From assembly GCA_902774185.1 (NCBI GenBank), contig CACYHE010000014.1:1-44725 (forward strand): a DNA stretch of 44,725 bases, in the 5' to 3' direction. This DNA is from an uncultured Bacteroidales bacterium (GTDB lineage Bacteria; Bacteroidota; Bacteroidia; Bacteroidales; Paludibacteraceae). The notes beneath the pieces were generated by a model that was not told where the DNA came from, ran no database searches, and saw nothing but the letters and a program-made list of their open reading frames with translations. Both the position numbers and the translations under genes were made by a program. Below are positions 8,569-15,390 of this stretch, piece after piece. Position 1 is the stretch's first letter. Each line of letters starts with the position of its first letter.

Positions 8569-8832
8569 ATGGCTCACAAGAAAGGTGTCGGTAGTTCCAA
8601 GAACGGCCGTGAATCAGAAAGCAAACGTCTTGGCGTGAAGATCTTCGGTGGTCAATTCGCAAAGGCAGGTAACATTATCGTACGTCAACGTGGCACGGTA
8701 CATAACCCGGGTGAAAACATGGGTATGGGTAGCGACCACACATTGTTCGCTCTTTGCGATGGTATCGTAACCTTCCGCAAGAAACGCGACAACAAGTCGT
8801 ACGTCTCTATTGCGCCGGTAGCTGAAGCTTAA
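8569..8832 (+). CDS. rpmA: Large-subunit ribosomal protein L27 (bL27)
   Basis: An 87-residue protein beginning [24 protein letters not shown]. This is the bL27 N terminus without the cleavable extension of Firmicutes, and its tail reaches toward the peptidyl-transferase centre. [21 protein letters not shown] and the end of the protein also match the family. Co-transcribed with rplU and closed by a strong terminator. Confidence 0.97.
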   Translation: MAHKKGVGSSKNGRESESKRLGVKIFGGQFAKAGNIIVRQRGTVHNPGENMGMGSDHTLFALCDGIVTFRKKRDNKSYVSIAPVAEA

Positions 8833-8850
8833 TCGGCGAGAGAGAACCTC

Positions 8851-8895
8851 AATCTCCTACCGAGGGCTTCGGCTTAAGGTGGGAGATTTTGTTTT
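8851..8895 (+). terminator. Rho-independent terminator after rpmA
   Basis: AATCTCCTACC pairs with GGTGGGAGATT over 11 bp with one G-U wobble, followed by TTGTTTT. Confidence 0.88.
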
Positions 8896-8908
8896 GTACT
8901 AACAAAAC
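8891..8908. other. Perfect 7-bp inverted repeat before serS
   Basis: GTTTTGT, loop ACTA, ACAAAAC. It directly follows the rpmA terminator and precedes the serS upstream array. It may be an operator or mRNA hairpin; function unknown. No TAnnTTTG box was found in this gap. Confidence 0.5.
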
Positions 8909-8936
8909 TAGGAACCTAGGAGACTAGGAACTTAGG
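8907..8936 (+). repeat. 8-bp tandem array (CTAGGAAC type) upstream of serS
   Basis: Units CTAGGAAC, CTAGGAGA, CTAGGAAC, TTAGG sit 16 bases before the serS ATG. Confidence 0.85.
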
Positions 8937-8952
8937 TAAACCTATAAAGACA

Positions 8953-10266
8953 ATGTTAACATTAAAACAAATTTATGATGATAAGGCTCGTGTGATAGCG
9001 GGTCTGGAGAAGAAACATTTTGCGGGAGCAGCCGAGGCTATCGAAGAGGTACTGCGTCTGGATGGCGAGCGCAAGAGTGCGCAGCAAGCCAAAGATGCAG
9101 CCTCAGCACAGATGAATCAGATCAGCAAGTCCATCGGTATGCTCATGGCGAATGGCGAAAGGGAAAAGGCGAATGAAGCCAAGGCACAGACGGGTGCATT
9201 GAAGGCACAGATCGCTGAGTTTGACGCGAAGATGAGTGAGGCTGAGGAGGCACAGACGAAGTTGCTGCTTACGATCCCGAACGTACCCTACGACATTGTG
9301 CCGGAAGGCAGTTGTGCAGAGGATAACTTAGTGGTTAAGAGCAACGTACCTCACCATGGCGGTGACACCGTTGGTACATGGGTTGGCGAAGTGAATAACG
9401 ATGAGGCAAAGTTACCGCACTGGGAGTTGGCCAAGAAATACAACCTGATTGATTTTGACCTGGGTGTGAAGATCTCAGGTGCAGGATTCCCTGTATATAT
9501 CGGTCAAGGTGCCCGTCTGCAACGTGCGCTGATTAATTTCTTCCTGGCAGAAGCGAACAAAGCCGGTTACACGGAGATTATGCCACCGACGGTAGTGAAC
9601 GCTGCGTCGGGTTACGGAACGGGTCAGTTACCGGACAAGGAAGGTCAGATGTATCACTGCGAAGTAGATGACCTGTATCTTATTCCAACGGCAGAGGTGC
9701 CTGTAACGAACCTGTATCGCGATGTGATCATCGACGAGGATAAGTTACCTATTAAGAACTGCGCTTATACGGAGTGTTTCCGTCGTGAGGCAGGGTCGTA
9801 CGGTAAGGATGTACGCGGTCTGAACCGTTTGCACGAGTTCTCGAAGATCGAGATCGTACGTATCGACACGCCGGAACATTCGGACGCCAGTCACAAAGAG
9901 ATGTTGGAGCACGTAGAGGGACTGTTGCAGAAGTTGGAACTGCCCTACCGTATCCTGCGTCTGAGCGGCGGTGATATGAGTTTCACGGCTGCGTTGTGCT
10001 ATGACTTTGAGGTCTATAGCGAGGCACAACACCGTTGGTTGGAGGTATCGAGTACAAGTAATTTCGACACCTATCAGGCAAATCGTCTAAAATGTCGTTA
10101 CCGTCGTACGGAGGACAAGAAAGTGCAGTTATGCCACACGCTGAACGGATCCGCTTTAGCTCTGCCGCGTATCGTGGCTGCGCTGTTGGAAAACAACCAG
10201 TGTGAAGAAGGCATTCGTATTCCGAAGGCTCTTCAACCCTATTTCGGAGATGATATGATTCGCTAA
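8953..10266 (+). CDS. serS: Seryl-tRNA synthetase
   Basis: A 437-residue class II aminoacyl-tRNA synthetase that charges tRNA(Ser). Residues 1-~105 form the N-terminal helical arm that grips the tRNA long variable loop. The catalytic domain follows with TAEVPVTNLYRD, motif 2 (ECFRREAGSYGKDVRGL) and motif 3 (NGSALALPRIVAALLENNQ). Length is normal. The tip of the arm (about residues 65-75, MANGEREKANE) is encoded by a 7-base periodic DNA stretch (9147-9175) but looks length-conserved, so the enzyme is probably active. Its TAA shares an A with the ATG of the next gene, so it heads a serS-permease-panB transcript. Confidence 0.97.
   Translation: MLTLKQIYDDKARVIAGLEKKHFAGAAEAIEEVLRLDGERKSAQQAKDAASAQMNQISKSIGMLMANGEREKANEAKAQTGALKAQIAEFDAKMSEAEEAQTKLLLTIPNVPYDIVPEGSCAEDNLVVKSNVPHHGGDTVGTWVGEVNNDEAKLPHWELAKKYNLIDFDLGVKISGAGFPVYIGQGARLQRALINFFLAEANKAGYTEIMPPTVVNAASGYGTGQLPDKEGQMYHCEVDDLYLIPTAEVPVTNLYRDVIIDEDKLPIKNCAYTECFRREAGSYGKDVRGLNRLHEFSKIEIVRIDTPEHSDASHKEMLEHVEGLLQKLELPYRILRLSGGDMSFTAALCYDFEVYSEAQHRWLEVSSTSNFDTYQANRLKCRYRRTEDKKVQLCHTLNGSALALPRIVAALLENNQCEEGIRIPKALQPYFGDDMIR
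9147..9175 (+). repeat. Intragenic heptad-periodic stretch in serS
   Basis: Four consecutive 7-base units related to GGCGAAT (GGCGAAT, GGCGAAA and two variants). They lie in the tip of the tRNA-binding coiled coil. This is weaker than the other arrays and could be partly chance. Confidence 0.55.
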
Positions 10267-11237
10267 TGACGCGAAACGCCTCCATATTCACAGGACTTGT
10301 ATTATTGCTGCTGCTGCTAATGGGAATCAACATATGCAGCGGCAGCATATGGTTATGGCCATTCGGTGAGTTAAGTCCGATGGAGCAGCAGATATTGCAT
10401 GCAATCCGTTTGCCGAAGGCGTTGACGGCTTTATTGGCCGGTGCCGCTTTGTCCGTATCGGGTTTGATTATGCAGACCTTGTTCCGCAATCCCTTAGCCG
10501 GTCCGTACACCTTAGGCGTAAGCTCGGGTGCCAGTTTGGGTGTGGCGTTGCTGACGATGCTATCAACGGTTAGCGGATTAGCGGTTAGCGGGTTAGCGGT
10601 CAGTATTCCTATTGCAGCCTGTATCGGTGCAACTTTGGTGTTGCTGTTGGTGCTGGCGGTAAGCAAACGGGTGACGAGTAATGTGAGTCTGTTGATCGTA
10701 GGTCTGATGTTCGGTTCCATCGCAGGAGCATTGGTAAGTCTGCTGCAGAATTTCGCGAACCCGGACGCGTTGAAGTTATTCATTGTATGGACCTTGGGTT
10801 CGTTGAGTAGCGTCAATTGGCAGGACATGCAGCTGTTAGTGCCGATATTAGTTGCAGGAACGGTGTTTGTGCTGCTAAGTTTGAAACCGCTGAACGGTCT
10901 GCTGTTAGGTGAAGACTACGCACGGGGTTTGGGGATACACGTAGCGCGTACGCGTTTATATATTGTATTAGCGACGGGATTATTAGCAGGCGGAGTAACT
11001 GCTTTCTGCGGTCCAATAGCGTTTATCGGTGTTGCCGTTCCGCATATCGCGAGAGGGATCTTCAAGACCTCTAACCATCGCGTGACGATACCGGCAAGTG
11101 CGCTGATAGGTGCTTGTATGTTGTTGGTTTGCGACATCCTTTGTTCGCTCTCCGTACATACGCTACCGATATCGACGGTGAGTGCGCTCTTTGGTGCCCC
11201 GATTATTATCTGGATTATTCTTAAAAACAAAAAATAA
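10266..11237 (+). CDS. FecCD/BtuC-family ABC transporter permease
   Basis: A 323-residue inner-membrane permease of the iron-siderophore/cobalamin import family, with about nine or ten transmembrane helices. The block RNPLAGPYTLGVSSGASLG and the late GPIAFIGVAVPHIAR are diagnostic. Family members pair with an ATPase and a periplasmic binding protein, but neither is adjacent: serS lies upstream (1-base overlap) and panB downstream (1-base overlap). It must use partners encoded elsewhere or be a remnant. Residues ~101-112 (VSGLAVSGLAVS) come from a 7/8-base repeat array. Substrate cannot be assigned. Confidence 0.9.
   Translation: MTRNASIFTGLVLLLLLLMGINICSGSIWLWPFGELSPMEQQILHAIRLPKALTALLAGAALSVSGLIMQTLFRNPLAGPYTLGVSSGASLGVALLTMLSTVSGLAVSGLAVSIPIAACIGATLVLLLVLAVSKRVTSNVSLLIVGLMFGSIAGALVSLLQNFANPDALKLFIVWTLGSLSSVNWQDMQLLVPILVAGTVFVLLSLKPLNGLLLGEDYARGLGIHVARTRLYIVLATGLLAGGVTAFCGPIAFIGVAVPHIARGIFKTSNHRVTIPASALIGACMLLVCDILCSLSVHTLPISTVSALFGAPIIIWIILKNKK
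10568..10602 (+). repeat. Intragenic 7/8-bp array in the permease gene
   Basis: Alternating GGTTAGC and GGATTAGC-type units (15-base double unit), encoding two copies of SGLAV in a hydrophobic segment. The frame is kept because 15 is divisible by three. Confidence 0.88.
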
Positions 11238-12052
11238 TGTCAGTTCATGTACAAAATAGCCGAATGACAACGGCGAAGATTCGTCAGATGAAGGCAAGTG
11301 GTGAGAAGATCGCCATGCTGACGAGTTATGATTTTACCTTAGCGCGTTTAGAGGACGAGGCGGGTGTAGATATACTGCTGGTTGGCGACAGTGCCAGCAA
11401 TGTAGTGTGCGGTAATCAGTACACGCTTCCTATTACCGTGGACGAGATGATTTTTCTGACCAAGGGAGTGGTTCGTGCCGCGCAACATGCGTTGGTAGTA
11501 TGCGACATGCCGTTTGGCAGTTATCAAGTAAGCGAAGAGGAGGCAGTACGCAACGCGATTAAGATTTTGAAAGAGAGCGGTTGTGATGCCGTTAAGTTAG
11601 AAGGCGGTGAAGAGATTCTGCCGGCTATCCGTCATATGATACAGGCGGGTGTACCTGTTATGGGTCATTTAGGATTGACACCGCAGAGCGTGAATCAGTT
11701 TGGCGGTTACGGGTTGCGTGCCAAAGAAGAGGCCGAGGCGGAGAAACTGCTGCGCGATGCGAAGTTACTGGACGAAGCAGGCTGTTTCTGTATCGTACTG
11801 GAGAAGATCCCTGCCGCCTTGGCAGAGCGGGTGACGAAAGCGGTCAGTTGTCCGGTGATCGGTATCGGTGCGGGCAATGTATGCGACGGACAGGTGCTGG
11901 TGCTACACGATATGTTAGGTCTCAACCAAGGCTTCAAACCGAAGTTCCTTCGTCATTTTGCCCAATTAGCAGACGAAGTGAAAGGCGCTGTGGGTGCCTA
12001 TATCGAGGCGGTGAAAGACAGCAGTTTTCCTTCCAACGAAGAAAGTTATTAA
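11237..12052 (+). CDS. panB: 3-methyl-2-oxobutanoate hydroxymethyltransferase (ketopantoate synthesis)
   Basis: A 271-residue enzyme that transfers a hydroxymethyl group from methylenetetrahydrofolate to alpha-ketoisovalerate, the first committed step to pantothenate and CoA. The TIM-barrel motifs are MLTSYDFTLARLEDEAGVD, LLVGDSAS with the metal-binding Asp, VVCDMPFGSYQ, AVKLEGG, PVMGHLGLTPQSVNQFGGY and PVIGIGAG. Length matches the family. Its ATG overlaps the permease TAA by one base. A bidirectional terminator follows, shared with the convergent membrane-protein gene. No other pan gene is present. Confidence 0.97.
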   Translation: MSVHVQNSRMTTAKIRQMKASGEKIAMLTSYDFTLARLEDEAGVDILLVGDSASNVVCGNQYTLPITVDEMIFLTKGVVRAAQHALVVCDMPFGSYQVSEEEAVRNAIKILKESGCDAVKLEGGEEILPAIRHMIQAGVPVMGHLGLTPQSVNQFGGYGLRAKEEAEAEKLLRDAKLLDEAGCFCIVLEKIPAALAERVTKAVSCPVIGIGAGNVCDGQVLVLHDMLGLNQGFKPKFLRHFAQLADEVKGAVGAYIEAVKDSSFPSNEESY

Positions 12053-12073
12053 GATTGACGATTGGACGATCAG
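12053..12073 (+). repeat. Degenerate array remnant after panB
   Basis: GATTGACGATTGGACGATCAG begins right after the panB stop. It shares the words GATTGACGATT and GGACGATT with the complement of the CAATCGT arrays at 40181, 40676 and 42464. Confidence 0.55.
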
Positions 12074-12078
12074 TAAAT

Positions 12079-12107
12079 AAAAATGAGGCTTAAGGGCCTC
12101 ATTTTTT
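12079..12107. terminator. Bidirectional terminator between panB and the minus-strand membrane gene
   Basis: AAAAATGAGGC pairs with GCCTCATTTTT across a six-base loop, with T runs on both strands. It serves panB (+) and the 12109-12867 gene (-). Confidence 0.88.
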
Positions 12108-12108
12108 G

Positions 12109-12867
12109 TTATGGAAGGATCTTGTGGATCTCTGCTTCTATTTCTTCCTGGTATTTATTACCCGTCTCAGGATTGATGGGCAAGGTACCGAAGTCGAGCG
12201 TCACGAAAGGATGCAGACTACTGGTGGTCACCAGTTTGAGGTCCTTACGTCCCCGACGCACCTCCATGATCTCCGAGAACGGGAGGATGACACCTTGGGC
12301 GTAGAGCAGCCCGAGTTCACGATTGACCAATATATCCCGTCCTACGAGGATATCGTGTTTATACCACACCTCCGGATTATCGCCAAGCGCCTCTTTGATC
12401 ACCGCACGAGCCTGCGGATTAAGCACCTCGGCTTCTTTCTTCCATTGCTCACGCTGACGCGCCCGCTCAGCAGCCGCTTCGCGCACGTGCTCCTCGTTTT
12501 CATTGACATACTCATCGATGGAAGCCAGATAATCTTTGGCTCTACGACGCAACCCGAAAAGGATCAAGGTGTCCGCAATGATGACTACACCCGGATAGAC
12601 GAGGGTATTAAAATACAGAAGGTTGGGATTATAACTCTTCAAGATAAACGGGATGGGCACATAGGCGATCGCCAGAATCAAGCCGACACTCAAGAGCGCA
12701 CGGCAACGGTTATGCGAATGACGGATAGCCTGCATCGTCTGCTCTCTGGTCACCTCACGAACAACCTTCAAGCGCTCACGTGCGTCGAACCACTGCCAAA
12801 CCAAGAAGAAGGAAACGAGCATCAGCCCGATAAGGACAAATAACAATACGTAAAGTACGAACTCCAT
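12109..12867 (-). CDS. Uncharacterised inner-membrane protein
   Basis: A 252-residue protein with no recognised family. It has an N-terminal transmembrane helix (residues ~2-24), two more hydrophobic segments at about 58-78 and 84-105, a charged helical stretch rich in E/R/A (~108-150, possible coiled coil), and a soluble C-terminal domain. That domain contains VWYKHDILVGRDILVNRELGLLYA-like strands and the segment LPFSEIMEVRRGRKDLK, reminiscent of PH-like membrane-protein domains. That comparison is tentative. It has its own promoter divergent from galK, so the two genes may share regulation. Confidence 0.75.
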   Translation of the reverse strand: MEFVLYVLLFVLIGLMLVSFFLVWQWFDARERLKVVREVTREQTMQAIRHSHNRCRALLSVGLILAIAYVPIPFILKSYNPNLLYFNTLVYPGVVIIADTLILFGLRRRAKDYLASIDEYVNENEEHVREAAAERARQREQWKKEAEVLNPQARAVIKEALGDNPEVWYKHDILVGRDILVNRELGLLYAQGVILPFSEIMEVRRGRKDLKLVTTSSLHPFVTLDFGTLPINPETGNKYQEEIEAEIHKILP

Positions 12868-12914
12868 AAACTGCTAATTTAAGGTTATTTTATTATATTT
12901 CGTAAAATCTGCTG

Positions 12915-12946
12915 CAAAGTTACTATTTTTTTTTCGATTAAGCAAA
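12915..12946 (-). promoter_or_regulatory. Minus-strand promoter for the 12109-12867 gene
   Basis: On the minus strand TTTG (12946-12943), 20 bases, TAACTTTG (12922-12915). It is back-to-back with the galK promoter, 25 bases away. Confidence 0.85.
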
Positions 12947-12971
12947 TAAATGCGTAAAATTTTGTATTTTT

Positions 12972-13003
12972 TTTGCATATCTCATTTATTTTTAGTACTT
13001 TTG
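12972..13003 (+). promoter_or_regulatory. Promoter for galK-galM-beta-galactosidase
   Basis: TTTG at 12972-12975, 20 bases, TACTTTTG at 12996-13003, 38 bases before the galK ATG. No obvious operator palindrome was seen. Confidence 0.85.
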
Positions 13004-13041
13004 CACCATAAAGTGAATAAATTCTATAAATTACAACTACT

Positions 13042-14223
13042 ATGACAACACAAGAGATGAACGTTGCTTTCGAGCAAGCGTACGGCAAGAAAGCCGAAAA
13101 GATGTATTTTTCCCCGGGTCGTGTTAACTTGATCGGAGAGCATACCGATTATAACGGAGGTTGTGTTTTCCCCTGCGCTTTGAGTTTCGGAGCATGGTTA
13201 CTGCTGGCCAAGAACAACGACAAGGTGCTGCGTTTCCGTTCGATGAACATGCCGCAGGTGTATGAGATTGCTATCGATGCGATCGCTCCTCAGCCGGACC
13301 GAGCTTGGTGTAACTACGCCTTGGGTTGCATCGCTATCATCGCCCGTCGTCATCCCGAGGCAAAGTTAGAAAGCGGTTATGACCTGTTATACTACGGCAA
13401 TGTGCCTGCCGGAGCGGGTTTGAGCAGTAGTGCGGCAATGGAGGTTGTTACGGCAAGAGCATTTACAGAGGAGATGCATTGGAAGGATGCCGACGATAAG
13501 GCGTATCGTACGGAGTTGGCCTTGATCGGTCAGGCTTGTGAGCACGAGTTCGCCGGTGTGATGTGCGGTATCATGGATCAGTTTGCGAGTGCGCAAGGTA
13601 AGAAAGACCATGCGATCTATCTGAACTGCGACACGATGGAGTTTGAGCATGTGCCGGTTAAGTTAGAAGGTATCAAAGTGGTAATCACCAATACCCATAG
13701 TCCGCACCATCTGGATAGCGGAGCGTATAACGACCGCGTTCGTCAATGCAAGACAGCGGTTGAGCAGATCAGTAAGGTGAAGCCGATTAAGTTCCTTGCC
13801 GAGTTGACGGAAGAGGATTGGAAAGAGGTAGAAGGCGCTATCAGTGATCCTATTGCTAAGAAACGTGCGCGTCACGTAGTAGGTGAGGTTGCCAGAACGG
13901 CAGCTGCCGTAGAGGCATTGCGCAGAGGTGAGATTGCTTATTTCGGAGAGTTAATGACCGCCAGCCATGTATCGCTGCGTGACGACTATGAGGTAACGGG
14001 TCCGGAGTTGGATGCCTTGGCAGAAGCCGCATGGCAGGTAGAAGGTGTGTTAGGCAGCCGAATGACCGGAGGCGGATTTGGCGGTTGTACCGTAAGTCTG
14101 GTGAAGGACGAGGCTATCGAGACGTTCAAGGCTTTCGTTGGCGCGGAGTATGAGAAGAAGACTGGGCTCAAGGCAGATTTCTATGTAGCAGAGATCGGTG
14201 ACGGCGTGACAAGACTGGAATAG
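13042..14223 (+). CDS. galK: Galactokinase
   Basis: A 393-residue GHMP-family kinase that phosphorylates alpha-D-galactose at C1 as the first step of the Leloir pathway. The galactokinase signature GRVNLIGEHTDYNGG is at residues 26-40, the ATP-binding loop PAGAGLSSSAAMEV near 123-136, the catalytic-Asp segment CGIMDQFAS near 174-182, and the third GHMP motif GSRMTGGGFGGCTV near 334-347. Length is normal. It leads an operon with galM and a GH2 enzyme, giving release, anomer conversion and phosphorylation of galactose. Its stop codon abuts a repeat array that fills the gap to galM. Confidence 0.97.
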   Translation: MTTQEMNVAFEQAYGKKAEKMYFSPGRVNLIGEHTDYNGGCVFPCALSFGAWLLLAKNNDKVLRFRSMNMPQVYEIAIDAIAPQPDRAWCNYALGCIAIIARRHPEAKLESGYDLLYYGNVPAGAGLSSSAAMEVVTARAFTEEMHWKDADDKAYRTELALIGQACEHEFAGVMCGIMDQFASAQGKKDHAIYLNCDTMEFEHVPVKLEGIKVVITNTHSPHHLDSGAYNDRVRQCKTAVEQISKVKPIKFLAELTEEDWKEVEGAISDPIAKKRARHVVGEVARTAAAVEALRRGEIAYFGELMTASHVSLRDDYEVTGPELDALAEAAWQVEGVLGSRMTGGGFGGCTVSLVKDEAIETFKAFVGAEYEKKTGLKADFYVAEIGDGVTRLE

Positions 14224-14303
14224 TTGAGAGTTGAAAGTTCTTATCTCCTTTGGAGAACGATCTAAAGGTATGGAGAGTTGAGAGAAGTAGAAAGTAGAAA
14301 GTT
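14224..14303 (+). repeat. Composite array (GTTGAGA/GTTGAAA heptads around a 31-bp core) between galK and galM
   Basis: This gap is made wholly of GTTGAGA/GTTGAAA-type heptads, a non-repetitive core with the hairpin TCTCC-TTT-GGAGA, and further AAGTAGA-type heptads up to the galM ATG. Bases 14236-14288 are identical to 29045-29097 inside rimO. Confidence 0.92.
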
Positions 14304-15314
14304 ATGAGTTTTGTACGTTTTTATACGATTAAGAGCAGTGGAGGGTTGAAGGTGGAGGTGAGTAACCTTGGCGCGAAGATCACGAAACTGCTGGTAACTA
14401 ACCGCAAAGGGGAAGTAAAGGACGTCGTGTTAGGTTTCAAGACAGCAGAGGAATGGCAGACAAAAGAGACGTACTTCAATGCCATCTGCGGTCGGGTAGC
14501 TAACCGAATCAAAGACGGAGCCTTTGAGTTGAAAGATGAAAGTGGAAAGTTGAAAGTTTATAAACTTCCCATCAATAACGGTCCGAACAGTCTGCATGGC
14601 GGTATCGAAGGATTCAATGCGAAGATCTGGGAGGTAGTGGAGCAAAGTCCGTATGAGATTAAGTTACACTACCGCTCGAAGGACGGCGAGGAAGGTTATC
14701 CGGGTAATCTGGATGTATGGGTTACTTATACGGCAACGAAAGACAACCGTCTGGTGATTCATTACGAAGGTAAGACGGACAAGCCGACACTGGTAGCGAT
14801 GACCAACCATGCCTATTTCAACTTAGCAGGTGAAGCCAGCGGTCGGGTCGATGAACATGTGCTACAGGTGAATGCCGATAAGTTCACGCCGTTTGACGAG
14901 TTCACTTGTCCAACGGGTGAGATCAAGCCGGTAGATGGTACGCCGATGGACTTCCGGAAACCGACGAAGTTAGGCGATCGAATGGGAGATCCGTTCTTTG
15001 CTCCGTGGCGAGGGATCGATAATAACTTCTGCCTTTGTGCCTATGACGCTCCGAAGGAGTTACGGCACGCTTGTACCTTGGAGGCGGACGGAAGAACGAT
15101 GGAATGTTGGACAACGATGAAGGGTCTGCAGGTCTATACCGGTAATTTTATCGGGCGTAACGAAGGCAAGAGCGGGACGCTGTATGATATCCAGCATGCC
15201 GTGTGTCTGGAGGCGCAACAGTGGCCGGACAGTATTCACCATGATGACTTCCCGAATGTAGTACTGCTACCCGGAGAGAAATTAGACGAAATAACCGAAT
15301 ACAGGTTTCTGTAA
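14304..15314 (+). CDS. galM: Aldose 1-epimerase (mutarotase)
   Basis: A 336-residue galactose mutarotase that supplies the alpha anomer to GalK. The motifs are FNAICGRVANRI, NNGPNSLHGG, MTNHAYFNLAGEASG with the active-site His, and VCLEAQQWPDSIHH with the catalytic Glu. The protein lacks a signal peptide, so it is cytoplasmic. Residues ~76-86 (KDESGKLKVYK) come from a GTTGAAA heptad array inserted in a surface loop ahead of the NNGPN motif. Relative to typical GalM sequences I recall, this loop is about nine residues longer. Co-transcribed with galK, with a repeat-filled 80-base gap. Confidence 0.95.
   Translation: MSFVRFYTIKSSGGLKVEVSNLGAKITKLLVTNRKGEVKDVVLGFKTAEEWQTKETYFNAICGRVANRIKDGAFELKDESGKLKVYKLPINNGPNSLHGGIEGFNAKIWEVVEQSPYEIKLHYRSKDGEEGYPGNLDVWVTYTATKDNRLVIHYEGKTDKPTLVAMTNHAYFNLAGEASGRVDEHVLQVNADKFTPFDEFTCPTGEIKPVDGTPMDFRKPTKLGDRMGDPFFAPWRGIDNNFCLCAYDAPKELRHACTLEADGRTMECWTTMKGLQVYTGNFIGRNEGKSGTLYDIQHAVCLEAQQWPDSIHHDDFPNVVLLPGEKLDEITEYRFL
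14528..14558 (+). repeat. Intragenic GTTGAAA-family array in galM
   Basis: About four 7-base units (GTTGAAA, GATGAAA, GTGGAAA, GTTGAAA) coding for an extended loop, in frame. Confidence 0.88.
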
Positions 15315-15390
15315 AGTTTAAAGTTGAAAGTTTAAAGTTGAAAGAAGTTTTATAGTTGAAAGTTTACAGTTGAAAGTTGAAAGATGAAAG
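15315..15390 (+). repeat. GTTGAAA array between galM and the GH2 gene
   Basis: About ten heptads (GTTGAAA with GTTTAAA and GTTTACA variants) run from the galM stop across the first possible GH2 start codon. The ATG at 15384 is itself part of a GATGAAA unit. Confidence 0.92.

Noticed and set aside
12106-12843. A 245-codon plus-strand open frame opposite the minus-strand membrane protein
   Set aside because: The minus-strand frame has transmembrane helices, a perfect promoter and a shared terminator. The plus-strand frame starts in the terminator and looks like unstructured charged sequence.
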